The notes under the pieces: model-generated
Databases searched by the model: none
What the model was told of the DNA's origin: nothing
The model's input: the letters and a program-made list of their open reading frames with translations, nothing else
Origin: an uncultured Caldilineaceae bacterium
GTDB taxonomy: Bacteria; Chloroflexota; Anaerolineae; Caldilineales; Caldilineaceae
Assembly: GCA_951812725.1 (NCBI GenBank)
Contig: OX638330.1
Coordinates: 992,001-1,056,000, forward strand
Direction: 5' to 3'
Length of the DNA: 64,000 nucleotides
Program-made: the position numbers and the translations under genes
Shown here: positions 9,352 through 20,272 of the stretch, piece after piece
How positions within the stretch are numbered: position 1 is the first letter of the stretch
Layout: every line of letters starts with the position of its first letter

Positions 9352-10455
9352 CTAAACCTCCTCCAACAGGTTGCGCAGGGCCGTGATGATCTTGCGATCA
9401 GGTACAGGACAGGGGAACTGTTCTATTTCTTCCAGCGTGGTCCAGCGCCAGTCGCTTACGCCGACCGCCCTGGGCTTACCCGCACTGATCCGGGCGTGGA
9501 AGGCGGACAGTGTCATGCGAAAGTGGGTAAAACCGTGCTCCACGCTCGCTACCTGCTCCCCCACGTCAATCGGCACGCCCAATACTTGCCGGATGGCGCG
9601 CTCCAAGCAGGCCGGTAGGTCTTTGTCGGCCGCGTCCATGGCGCCATTTGGAAACGACCACAATCCACCGAGAAGTCCCTTCTCAGGACGCTGACTGATC
9701 AGCAGACGGGAGACGCCCGGCGCGCCTTCCCAAATCACAGCGGCTGCCACCTCAATATGTGGGACAACCTCGCGAGGACGGCGTACAGGCCGCCGGTTCT
9801 GAACGCCCTGCCTGCGAGCCGAACAATGTGACCGCAGTGGACAATCCTGGCACTGCGGATTGCGGGGCCGGCACAGAAGAGCGCCCAACTCCATCAACCC
9901 TTCGTTCACAGTGCCTGGATCCCGCGCCGCCTCTACCAGCTGGCGGGAGAGTTGCCACAACCGCTTCTCGGTGGAACTTAGTTCTATCGGCTCGTCAATG
10001 TCCCAAACGCGGCTGAAAACCCGTTTTGCATTCGCGTCCAGAATTGGTTCCGCCTGCCCAAAGGCCAAACTGAGGATCGCGCCTGCCGTATATTCACCGA
10101 TGCCGGGCAACAGCAGAAGCTCTCGCCGTGTGCGAGGCAACTGACCCCCGAACTCGTCGGCGACGATCTGCGCGGCTCTATGTAGATTCCTGGCGCGGCT
10201 GTAGTACCCCAGACCCTCCCACAGCTTCAGGACCTCCTGCTGGTCCGCACCTGCAAGATCCTCGACCGTCGGAAACCGTTCCATCCAGCGGTTGAAATAA
10301 TCGACCACAACAGTCAGCTGCGTCTGCTGCGCCATAACTTCGCTCACCCACACAGCATACGCGTCGCGTACGCCGGCCGGTTCGCCGCGCCAGGGCAGTT
10401 CCCGCTGTTGCCGTGCATGCCAAGCGGTCAGGTTGTCGGCGATATCACGAAACAT
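9352..10455 (-). CDS. mutY: Adenine DNA glycosylase MutY
   Basis: MutY removes adenine mispaired with 8-oxoguanine. The catalytic acid is E39 (SEVMAQQTQ). The helix-hairpin-helix is LLPGIGEYTAGAI with the conserved Asp at D140 (ILDANAKRV). The 4Fe-4S ligands are C195, C202, C205 and C211 in C-x6-C-x2-C-x5-C spacing. A C-terminal NUDIX-like 8-oxoG recognition domain (about 230-360) is present, so the enzyme is full length (367 residues). A GCAGGT sequence precedes the ATG. Confidence 0.94.
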   Translation of the reverse strand: MFRDIADNLTAWHARQQRELPWRGEPAGVRDAYAVWVSEVMAQQTQLTVVVDYFNRWMERFPTVEDLAGADQQEVLKLWEGLGYYSRARNLHRAAQIVADEFGGQLPRTRRELLLLPGIGEYTAGAILSLAFGQAEPILDANAKRVFSRVWDIDEPIELSSTEKRLWQLSRQLVEAARDPGTVNEGLMELGALLCRPRNPQCQDCPLRSHCSARRQGVQNRRPVRRPREVVPHIEVAAAVIWEGAPGVSRLLISQRPEKGLLGGLWSFPNGAMDAADKDLPACLERAIRQVLGVPIDVGEQVASVEHGFTHFRMTLSAFHARISAGKPRAVGVSDWRWTTLEEIEQFPCPVPDRKIITALRNLLEEV

Positions 10456-10529
10456 ACCTGCAGTGACCAGTGGTCAGTGTTGGGCTTTCCCGGCTATCCA
10501 CTTCAATTGCCGCCCGCTACGCAAGGCCG

Positions 10530-11528
10530 CTAGGGGAGTTCGCTACTGAGCGCGTTTACCAAGAGGCGTACCGCATTGCGCGCGTCATTACAGTCTGCCA
10601 CCTGTGAGGGAGTGTGGACATAGCGGCAGGGGATCGAAACCGTACCGGCGGGGACACCTGCGCGGCTGACCTGCACAGCGGCTGCGTCGGTCGTGCCGTA
10701 CTCCAAGACTTCCAGCTGGTAAGGAATGTTGTGGGTCTGCGCCGCGCTTTCAAGCCAGCCGCGCACCATGGGATGGGCAATCATGCGCCTGTCCATGATC
10801 TTGATCGCCGGTCCCTTGCCCAGCGCCACCTCCATCGGCGTCGCCTGCGGAAAGTCGCCGGTGGCCGTCACGTCGATGGCCAGCATGATCTCCGGTTCCA
10901 ACCCGTATCCGGCCGTAGTGGCGCCGCGCGTGCCCACCTCTTCCTGTACCGTAAAAACAGCCAAAATCTCGTGCGGGGAATTTTCCAGCTCGCGCAGCGC
11001 CTGGATCAGCACCGCGCATCCAATCCGATCATCGAGGTTGGCAGCGAACAACCGGTCGCCCACCGCGCCGAAGCTGCTGCGGAAGACAGCCGTATCGCCA
11101 ACCTGCACCTGCGCATCTTCCTTGCCCGTGGCGCCCACGTCCAGAAATAACTTCTGCAGCGTAGGCCGCTCGCGCGCAATTGCTGAGCCCTCCAGACCAA
11201 ACGCGCCTTCAACGCCGTTGGCAAATTCAACGCGATTACCGATGAGAGAGCTGGTCAGTACGCCCCCAATTGTCGTAAATCGGCAAAAGCCCTGTGCATC
11301 CACATGCGTCACCATCACCCCGATCTCATCCATGTGCGCTGCCAGCATGATGCGCTTGCCGTTGCCGCCGCCGTCCGTCGGGCGTTTCACCGCAATCAGG
11401 TTGCCCAGCCTGTCGCTTCGAACTTCATCGACCAGGCCGTCCAAATGAGGAACGATGGCTTCGCTGATCCGCTCCTCTTGCCCACTGGGGCCGTATACGC
11501 TGCACAGCTCTTCTATCAGTTCTTTCAT
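10530..11528 (-). CDS. M42 family aminopeptidase, copy 1
   Basis: M42 enzymes are cobalt/zinc aminopeptidases that assemble into tetrahedral (TET) particles and trim peptides after proteasome or protease action. The metal and catalytic residues are all present: H65 (AAHMDEIG), D166 (NLDDRIGC), E196/E197 (VQEEVGTRGA), D219 (AIDVT) and H305 (YVHTP). Length 332 is typical. It is the last gene of a run of three paralogues. Its ATG lies 2 nt after the stop of copy 2, and its GGAG ribosome site sits inside the end of copy 2, so coupled translation is likely. Substrate preference cannot be told. Confidence 0.9.
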   Translation of the reverse strand: MKELIEELCSVYGPSGQEERISEAIVPHLDGLVDEVRSDRLGNLIAVKRPTDGGGNGKRIMLAAHMDEIGVMVTHVDAQGFCRFTTIGGVLTSSLIGNRVEFANGVEGAFGLEGSAIARERPTLQKLFLDVGATGKEDAQVQVGDTAVFRSSFGAVGDRLFAANLDDRIGCAVLIQALRELENSPHEILAVFTVQEEVGTRGATTAGYGLEPEIMLAIDVTATGDFPQATPMEVALGKGPAIKIMDRRMIAHPMVRGWLESAAQTHNIPYQLEVLEYGTTDAAAVQVSRAGVPAGTVSIPCRYVHTPSQVADCNDARNAVRLLVNALSSELP

Positions 11529-11530
11529 TC

Positions 11531-12547
11531 TTAGCTCCGCTCGGCCCCCAACGGCCGCCCCAACGGGCCGGCCAATGCCTTACTCATCAACTGAATCGTA
11601 TCCCGCACATCGGCCGGGTCCATCAGCGCCGCCGGCGTGTGGATATATCGGCACGGCACTGCCACCGCCACAGCCGGCACACCGCCGCGGGCCAGATGGA
11701 TGCTGCCCACGTCGGTACCGCCGACCCCGGGCTGTTTGAACTGCCACGGAATGTCGTGCGCGTCCGCAGTCTCAGTCAGAATGCGCACAAGCCGGCGGTC
11801 GGCATGAGCACTGCGGTCCATCACTGAAATGGCCGGACCCTTTCCCAGCTCGGTCGTCGGGCTTATGTCTTCCTGGCGCGGCAGATCATCGGCGACCGTC
11901 CCTTCCAGCGCCACCGCCACATCAGGCTGCACCGCGTATGCCGCCACCCCCGCCCCCCGCAGGCCAATCTCTTCCTGGACGGTAAAGACGCCCACCAGTT
12001 CGCAAGCGAACTCGCTTTTCAACAGTTCGGCAAGGATGTAGCAACCTACTCGATCGTCAAAGGACTTGCCCTTCAACAGTTGCCCGTACTGCTCGTAGCT
12101 GCTCTCAAATGTGACCATGTCGCCCGGAACGATGCCGCCCGCGCCGCCGGTGTCGATGAGGAGCTCGGTGATCGGCATCACCCGCTTACTCGTCCGAGCC
12201 GCATGCGGCGCCCGCATGATCACGCCCGGCACCGCTGACGCCCCGATCGTCACCCTTTTGCCGGGCAATATGCGCGGGTCCAGACCGCCCACACTCCGGA
12301 AATTCACTGTGCCGTCCGAATTGCAGCGCATCACCATCCCGCCCACTTCGTCCATGTGCGCGGCGAGCATCACCCGCTGCTGCCCTTCCTCGTTCGAACC
12401 TCTCTTGCGGGCAATCAGATTGCCGATTGAGTCGACCGTGATATCCTCCACATGCGAGGCCAGCTCCTCTCGCAGGATGGCCCGTACCTCTCCCTCCTGC
12501 CCCGCGACCCCGCGGGCGTTGGATAGTTTCTCCAGCAGTTCATCCAT
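11531..12547 (-). CDS. M42 family aminopeptidase, copy 2
   Basis: The second of three M42 paralogues, 338 residues. Conserved positions are H64 (AAHMDEVGG), D163 (SFDDRVGC), E191/E192 (VQEEIGLRGA), H302 (YIHTP) and, at the position where copies 1 and 3 have Asp, E214 (ALEGT). The Asp/Glu difference in a metal ligand and the divergent surrounding sequence suggest a different specificity from copy 1. The gap to copy 3 upstream is 54 nt. Confidence 0.9.
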   Translation of the reverse strand: MDELLEKLSNARGVAGQEGEVRAILREELASHVEDITVDSIGNLIARKRGSNEEGQQRVMLAAHMDEVGGMVMRCNSDGTVNFRSVGGLDPRILPGKRVTIGASAVPGVIMRAPHAARTSKRVMPITELLIDTGGAGGIVPGDMVTFESSYEQYGQLLKGKSFDDRVGCYILAELLKSEFACELVGVFTVQEEIGLRGAGVAAYAVQPDVAVALEGTVADDLPRQEDISPTTELGKGPAISVMDRSAHADRRLVRILTETADAHDIPWQFKQPGVGGTDVGSIHLARGGVPAVAVAVPCRYIHTPAALMDPADVRDTIQLMSKALAGPLGRPLGAERS

Positions 12548-12601
12548 GGCAATAGTCTTCGAAATGTGATCAAATGCGCGGGAATCCCGGGGCGGCCAGT
12601 A

Positions 12602-13684
12602 TCAGCCCTGGTTGTCGAGCGCCAGCGCGGACAGGTCGTCAGGCAGGTCGCATATTGCCTCGGCCAGCAGTCGCGCGCTCCGTTCAATGTCCTTGAGGAC
12701 GACCGATTCGACGGGCGTGTGCATGTTGCGTATCGGTACCGAAATCAAGGCAGTCGGAATGCCGGACTGTGAAATCTGCATCGCCCACGCATCTGTACCC
12801 GAGTTTCCTGGCAGCGCCTCAACTGTATGGGGAATTTCGTTGCGTTCGGCTGTGCTGACCAGCAATCCTTTCAGTACAGGGTGAATATTCGGCCCCAAGC
12901 CAATTGCCGGACCGCTGCCCATCGGCAGCGCCTCATCCGCGGCCGCACCCGGCTGTTCAGCATAGGCAACGTCCAGGGCAATGCCAACGTCCGGCGCGAC
13001 CTCGAAAGTGGCTGTCTTAGCCCCGCGCAAGCCGATCTCCTCCTGAACCGTAACCACTGCGTAGATGTCCCATGCGTGGCTGCGGCGCTGCAGCATGCGC
13101 AGCGCTTCCAACAGCACCACCACCGAAACGCGGTTGTCCAGCGCTTTGCCTGTAGCCTGCCCATTCCCCAACCTGCTGGCGCTTTGGCGGACCGAGATGA
13201 AATCTCCTACCGACACCGATCTGGCCAGCGCGTCGGCCGGCAAGCCAACGTCGATAAAAAGTTCCGCCTGAGTAAACGGCTTCCCGCGCTCCTCTACTGA
13301 AAGCACATGCGGCGGCCGGCTGGCGATCAGCCCTGGCAGGTCGTCGCGGCCGTGAACCGTTACCTCCTGCGCAGGCAGCGCCCCCAAATCGACGCCGCCA
13401 ACCGGCGCGAACCGCAGAAAACCTTGCTCCAGCCGGGTGACGATCAGGCCGATTTCATCCATATGGGCGGCCAGCATTATTCGTCCGGCCGGGACATCCG
13501 CGCCGCGCTTATAGCCTGTATGATTGCCGAGGGTGTCAGTACGCAGTTCGTCAACGAGCGGAGCCAGATGGTCGCTGATGCAGGCGCGAACCCGTTCTTC
13601 TTGGCCGCTGACGCCGGGAGTCTCGCTCAACTCTTTCAACAGAGAGAAGACGTCTGTTTCCGAGGGAAGGCTGTCGCTAGTCAC
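12602..13684 (-). CDS. M42 family aminopeptidase, copy 3
   Basis: Starting from the GTG at 13684 the protein is 360 residues, with the usual N-terminus VFSLLKELSETPGVSGQEE. Metal and catalytic residues are H74 (AAHMDEIGL), D183 (ALDNRVSV), E215/E216 (VQEEIGLRGA), D238 (ALDVA) and a His in NMHTP. The second Asp of the usual DD pair is Asn (N184). The frame is open further upstream to 13765, but that part overlaps the zinc-ribbon gene and is not family-like. The GTG shares one base with the zinc-ribbon stop (TAGTG), so translation is probably coupled. Confidence 0.88.
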   Translation of the reverse strand: MTSDSLPSETDVFSLLKELSETPGVSGQEERVRACISDHLAPLVDELRTDTLGNHTGYKRGADVPAGRIMLAAHMDEIGLIVTRLEQGFLRFAPVGGVDLGALPAQEVTVHGRDDLPGLIASRPPHVLSVEERGKPFTQAELFIDVGLPADALARSVSVGDFISVRQSASRLGNGQATGKALDNRVSVVVLLEALRMLQRRSHAWDIYAVVTVQEEIGLRGAKTATFEVAPDVGIALDVAYAEQPGAAADEALPMGSGPAIGLGPNIHPVLKGLLVSTAERNEIPHTVEALPGNSGTDAWAMQISQSGIPTALISVPIRNMHTPVESVVLKDIERSARLLAEAICDLPDDLSALALDNQG

Positions 13685-13896
13685 TATCCGCCAGGGACCC
13701 CGAGCTGCGCGCACTGGCCAAAGAGAGGTACAACGAAGATTAACCCGACCACGATCCACACCCAAACCGGCATGCCCAATAACATCATGCGCCGCTTAGG
13801 CTTCTTCTCTACCGGCCGCGGCAAAACTGTCTGGCAGCGCCAGCAAACATCCTTGTCGTCGGGATTCCAGGTACCGCAGTTGGTGCAATCGGACAT
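13684..13896 (-). CDS. Zinc-ribbon single-pass membrane protein
   Basis: A 70-residue protein from the ATG at 13896, which has a GGGGAAG ribosome-binding site a few bases upstream. The N-terminus is a four-cysteine ribbon (CTNCGTWNPDDKDVCWRC, C-x2-C and C-x2-C). A basic linker (EKKPKRR) follows, then one hydrophobic helix (VWIVVGLIFVVPLF). It is the promoter-proximal gene of the M42 run and overlaps copy 3 by one base. Such small ribbon-plus-helix proteins are widespread. No function is assigned. Confidence 0.7.
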   Translation of the reverse strand: MSDCTNCGTWNPDDKDVCWRCQTVLPRPVEKKPKRRMMLLGMPVWVWIVVGLIFVVPLFGQCAQLGVPGG

Positions 13897-14022
13897 ACGT
13901 CTTCCCCATGTCAGAATGGTTGACAATGGCGGGCATCATGCTATCACAGAAAAAAGGCGCGGGCAAACGGTTACCGCGAAAGCATGCATCCCAAAATGGA
14001 GGTAATCTCTCTGCTAGCATAT

Positions 14023-14083
14023 GGGCGGTCGGCCGCAAGCGGCCTCCCTTGTGCAGGGGCTGCGCCCCCGCAACGCCCCCCTA
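14023..14083. repeat. Two-hairpin repeat, copy B with swapped stem
   Basis: Same core as the copies at 2714, 33014 and 58563, but the first stem is GGCCGC-AA-GCGGCC (14031-14044) instead of GGGCC-TTC-GGCCC. The flanking bases and the second stem are unchanged. Both arms changed together. The longer flanks seen in the other copies are absent. Confidence 0.75.
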
Positions 14084-14285
14084 GGCTAGCCACCTTGTTC
14101 ACTCTTCCCCAGCAACGTGTCTGGCCAACAGTGTCTCCTCCCCAACTTGCCGTCTCATGCCACTGACCACTGTCGTTCCCCGCAGTTCCCCCGCAGTTCT
14201 CCGCGCCCCCGCAACGCACCGCCCTGGCTAGCGACCCTTCTCAATCTTCCCCAGCACAGTCTCTACCCAAGGGTGTCTCCCTTTC
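14067..14285. repeat. Tandem partial copy of the repeat tail, and a GC hairpin in the gene-free stretch
   Basis: The segment from GCGCCCCCGCAACGC at about 14072 through GTGTCTCC near 14150 recurs in diverged form at about 14204-14285 (shared blocks: CCCCCGCAACGC, GGCTAGC, CTTCCCCAGCA, GTGTCTCC). Farther on, 14340-14360 holds a perfect 8-bp stem (GGGCAGGC / GCCTGCCC, 5-nt loop). Nothing else in 13897-14581 looks like a gene. Confidence 0.5.
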
Positions 14286-14581
14286 CGCCCACCACCCAAC
14301 TGAATCAGTTTGCACACCCCTCCCGCAAAGGTCCTGTAGGGGCAGGCCTTGTGCCTGCCCTGTGCTCCTCCAAGAGCCGGAACAAAACATCACCCACCGT
14401 CGCCGCCCATTCCACACCCGACCTTTTCGCCCCAAGAACTGGATGCACTCCCGCGAAAGTGCTCAGGTCGGTCTAGAGCTTGAGCGTCCTCTTAAACTGC
14501 ATCATCGGGGACGATGGACGGACAGTATCGGCGGTAAACAGTAGATTCCTGTTATGGCGAGGGTTCTTCATCCGGGCCAGC

Positions 14582-15379
14582 CTAGGTGCGCACTTGAATA
14601 GCGCTGCCGCTCTCGTAACGCCGCAGGCCGCGGTAGAACACGAAGACAGCCAGAAAGAGAAACACCGCGCTGCCCGCGCAAATCTGGATCAACTGCATCA
14701 GATCAAAACGCCGCACAAACTCGGCCGGCAACGCGCCAATGAATGTCGCCGGGATCAGCGTAAACAGCAGCAACTTGGCAGTGCCGTCGAAAAGTGTGAT
14801 TGGATAAAGGGAAAAGGTGACAATCGCGTTGAACGCGATTCTCGTCAGCAGCTCCGTATTGCCGATCCAGAAAGTAAGGCTCTGTACCAGAACCAAAAAG
14901 GAGATGAGCACTGCGATCGCCGCCAGACAGCCCAGCGCAAAGCGCAGCACCATCATTCCGCCGAACGTTCCGGTGAAGAACACAGCCGCGCCAAAGCTGA
15001 ACAGGCCATAAATGAAATCTCCCGCAGACGACGCATTACTGCGGCTGGCCAGCGCGTGCAGCAAGACAGGACGCGGCAGCGACAAATAGTAATCCATCTG
15101 ACCGTTCGCGATCAACGAAGACAGCCGGATCGCGTTGCCGAACAGATATGTCCCTGCACCAAAGCCGGTAGCGACCACGCCGAAAAGGAAAAACATGTCC
15201 ACCAGATCCCAACCGTTGATCTCTTCGAAGCGGGCGAAGAAAATGACCCAGAACACGAAATAGATGGCGTTATTGAGCATCATTCCCACCATCTGCGTCA
15301 AAAAAGAGACGCGATATTCCATCGCGCTGAGAAGATTCGTCTTCCACAACGCCAGCAAAAAGGAAAGGTGACGAAACAT
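14582..15379 (-). CDS. ABC-2 type exporter permease (DUF990-like), subunit 2
   Basis: A 265-residue integral membrane protein with about six hydrophobic segments (FLTQMVGMMLNNAIYFVFWVIFF, MFFLFGVVATGFGAGTYLFG and others). It is the second permease of an ABC-2 exporter and lies 3 nt after subunit 1. The family is usually annotated as a multidrug or undefined exporter. The substrate is unknown. A long frame on the other strand here is only a shadow. Confidence 0.82.
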   Translation of the reverse strand: MFRHLSFLLALWKTNLLSAMEYRVSFLTQMVGMMLNNAIYFVFWVIFFARFEEINGWDLVDMFFLFGVVATGFGAGTYLFGNAIRLSSLIANGQMDYYLSLPRPVLLHALASRSNASSAGDFIYGLFSFGAAVFFTGTFGGMMVLRFALGCLAAIAVLISFLVLVQSLTFWIGNTELLTRIAFNAIVTFSLYPITLFDGTAKLLLFTLIPATFIGALPAEFVRRFDLMQLIQICAGSAVFLFLAVFVFYRGLRRYESGSAIQVRT

Positions 15380-15382
15380 GGC

Positions 15383-16237
15383 TCAGCCCCCGTTGATCGC
15401 CAGTCGCACCGCCGCCCGCCGGTAAAATACCCAGAGCGCGCCGCCGACAACCGCCAGCCAGATGCCCTGCTGCAAGAATACCTGGCCCAGGCGCGCCAGG
15501 CTCGGGTCCACAAAGAGCCGCGCCGGACCATATATGATCCACGCAAACGGCAGGTTGAGCGAGATGGTCTGCAACCATCCCGGGAAGAAATCCAGCGGGA
15601 TCAGCACCCCGCCCAGCAGCAGCAGGAACTTCTGGTAGATCCAGCGAAAAGCAGCCGTCTCTTCAACGACAAACGCGCTCAGGCCGATCAGCGCCGAAAA
15701 ACAGAAGTCCAGCAACAAGGCGAGTACCACAGCCATGCAGGCGAAAATCCACCCTGCGATACCCGGTGGCGGCCCTACCATCACCCACACAATCGCGCTG
15801 CCGACAACAAGGTTTCCTCCAAAGGCCAGGGCGCTGTCGCCTAAACCGGCGGCGAAGTGGTAAAGGATGAAGTTGAACGGCTTATTGAGCAGATAAGCGA
15901 TACTGCCGTCCTTTACCTGCTCAGAAACTGTCTCCGACAGGTCCCGCTTGCTCAGCATGACTGCTTCGGCCATCATCAGATACCACATTGTGTCCGCCAG
16001 AGTAAGCCCCGCGATCGAGCGCGTACCTGTTGCACCGTATGTCACCCGCCACAAGTTCATGAATATCCACATGAAGAGAACGATCAGCAGGCTCCGACCC
16101 AGCAGATCCACCGGGTAAGCGAGACTATTCAACAACTGCGTCCGAAAGATCGCCCAGTACTTGCCCGCCACCGCAGTTGCCGAAGACGTTCGCACGCACC
16201 CCTCATCTGAGATGAATTGCACCTCTCTGCTAGCCAC
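15383..16237 (-). CDS. ABC-2 type exporter permease (DUF990-like), subunit 1
   Basis: A 284-residue membrane protein paralogous in plan to its downstream partner. It has a cytoplasmic N-terminus, a first helix at LLGRSLLIVLFMWIF, then several more (VVGSAIVWVMVGPPPGIAGWIF and others). The start codon overlaps the last 8 nt of the ATPase gene, which suggests coupled translation of the three-gene exporter operon. Confidence 0.82.
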   Translation of the reverse strand: MASREVQFISDEGCVRTSSATAVAGKYWAIFRTQLLNSLAYPVDLLGRSLLIVLFMWIFMNLWRVTYGATGTRSIAGLTLADTMWYLMMAEAVMLSKRDLSETVSEQVKDGSIAYLLNKPFNFILYHFAAGLGDSALAFGGNLVVGSAIVWVMVGPPPGIAGWIFACMAVVLALLLDFCFSALIGLSAFVVEETAAFRWIYQKFLLLLGGVLIPLDFFPGWLQTISLNLPFAWIIYGPARLFVDPSLARLGQVFLQQGIWLAVVGGALWVFYRRAAVRLAINGG

Positions 16238-17225
16238 TTTCGGTCTCCGTGCGCTCGTAGATCGCGCTTATCACGTCCTCCAGCGATGGTTCCGAAACGG
16301 TTACGTCGGCCAGGCTGCCCGCTGCCGCCAACCCGCTGATCACCGGCTCAACCGGGGTCTCGCGTGTGTCGAAGCGCAATTTTGCGCCGTATCGCCCCAC
16401 CTTGAGCGTCTCCACGCCCGGCAGGCCGAAGTCCGCCGGCAGCTGCTCGTTGTAGCGCACGTCGACAGTCTTGACCGTCAGATAACGCCGCTTGAGCGCG
16501 GATACCTTGTCTTGATAGACGATTTCGCCGTGGTTGACAATGATTACCCGTCTGCACAGCGCTTCTATGTCGCCGGCGTCATGGCTTGTCAGCAGTACCC
16601 CCACACCCTCCAGCTCGCTCATCCGCTGAATCGTCATGCGCAGGCGCTGCTTGGCGACCACATCGAGACCGATCGAAGGCTCGTCCAACAGCAGAACGCG
16701 CGGCTTGTGCAGCAGCGAGGCCGCCACTTCGCAGCGCATACGCTGACCCAGGGACAGCTTGCGCACCGGCGTTTCCAGCAACTCTTCAATCTCGAAAGCC
16801 TCCGCCAGAAAGGCGATGCGACGATGCAGGTCGGCGTCTTCAAGTTCATAGATCTTGCCAAAAAGATAAAACGTATCCGCTGCCGGCAAGTGATACCAAA
16901 GCTGAGGGCGCTGGCCGAAGACGGAGCCAATCTGAAAGGCAAGGTCCTGCCGCTGCTGCCACGGCACATGGCCAAGCACAGTAGCCTCGCCCGAGCTTGG
17001 ATGGAGGATCCCGGTCAGAATCTTGATCGTGGTCGACTTGCCCGCGCCGTTGGGGCCGATGAAGCCCAACAGCTCCCCTTCCTCCATCGTGAAGGAAAGT
17101 CCGCGCACCGCCTCGATCGACTGGTACGCCGGCCGCCACAGCGCGCGCAGGCTGCCCCGCAGACCCGCGGCCTTGCGCTTCATCTGAAAAGTCTTTCGCA
17201 GATTCCGTACAGTAATGGCCGTCAT
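16230..17225 (-). CDS. ABC exporter ATP-binding protein (NatA-like)
   Basis: Starting at the ATG at 17225 (AGGATT ribosome site upstream) it is about 331 residues. Walker A is GPNGAGKSTTIKIL, the signature LSLGQRMRCE, Walker B VLLLDEPSIGLD, and the switch histidine lies in LLTSHDAGD. A C-terminal extension of roughly 90 residues follows, as in NatA/drug-exporter ATPases. It powers the two ABC-2 permeases encoded downstream. The frame is open to 17351, but that upstream part has no family resemblance. Confidence 0.9.
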   Translation of the reverse strand: MTAITVRNLRKTFQMKRKAAGLRGSLRALWRPAYQSIEAVRGLSFTMEEGELLGFIGPNGAGKSTTIKILTGILHPSSGEATVLGHVPWQQRQDLAFQIGSVFGQRPQLWYHLPAADTFYLFGKIYELEDADLHRRIAFLAEAFEIEELLETPVRKLSLGQRMRCEVAASLLHKPRVLLLDEPSIGLDVVAKQRLRMTIQRMSELEGVGVLLTSHDAGDIEALCRRVIIVNHGEIVYQDKVSALKRRYLTVKTVDVRYNEQLPADFGLPGVETLKVGRYGAKLRFDTRETPVEPVISGLAAAGSLADVTVSEPSLEDVISAIYERTETESG

Positions 17226-17405
17226 AAACGAGAATCCTGATCCAGGAAAATCTGTACACCGCAAACGTAGCAAACTGACTGGCAAAGTTGCACCACCACC
17301 TAAACGGCATTTCGTTGAGCCATTATCAGCGCGGTTGGGGATCAACACCAAGAAAAAGGAGTTGTGAACCGCCAGCGAAGGGCCCTGAAGTTTCCCAATA
17401 AGGCC

Positions 17406-17425
17406 CCGAATTTGCTAAAATTCGG
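17406..17425 (+). promoter_or_regulatory. alaS promoter with palindromic operator over the -10
   Basis: TGC plus TAAAAT (17416-17421) forms an extended -10 promoter. It sits inside a perfect inverted repeat, CCGAATTT-gcta-AAATTCGG (8-bp arms, 17406-17413 and 17418-17425). A repressor bound there would block the promoter. No T-box signature was seen between it and alaS. Confidence 0.5.
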
Positions 17426-17445
17426 CAGCAGTCCGTGTGATCCGC

Positions 17446-17474
17446 GTGACGAGGATGACAGCTGCCCTCGTCGC
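17446..17474 (+). other. Hairpin in the alaS leader
   Basis: GACGAGG (17448-17454) pairs with CCTCGTC (17466-17472), with two further outer pairs (one wobble). It lies in the roughly 85-nt leader between the promoter and alaS, and could have a regulatory role or be incidental. Confidence 0.3.
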
Positions 17475-17511
17475 TGCGTAAACGGTAGTCAGTATTCCAG
17501 CGAGGCGTCCG

Positions 17512-20211
<2,700 letters not shown>

Positions 20212-20272
20212 ACAGCGCGAGTCCAGCGCCAGATTTCAGGCTTCGGTCAGACTCTGAGGACAGGTCAATCCA

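Noticed and set aside
8515..9618. 367-codon plus-strand frame across htrA and the end of mutY
   Set aside because: Crosses two well-supported minus-strand genes and has no family resemblance.
14480..15844. 454-codon open frame on the plus strand
   Set aside because: Opposite to two clear membrane permeases; its sequence is Gln/Arg/His-rich, as expected for the complement of hydrophobic codons.
16161..17240. 359-codon open frame on the plus strand
   Set aside because: Shadow of the ABC ATPase gene.
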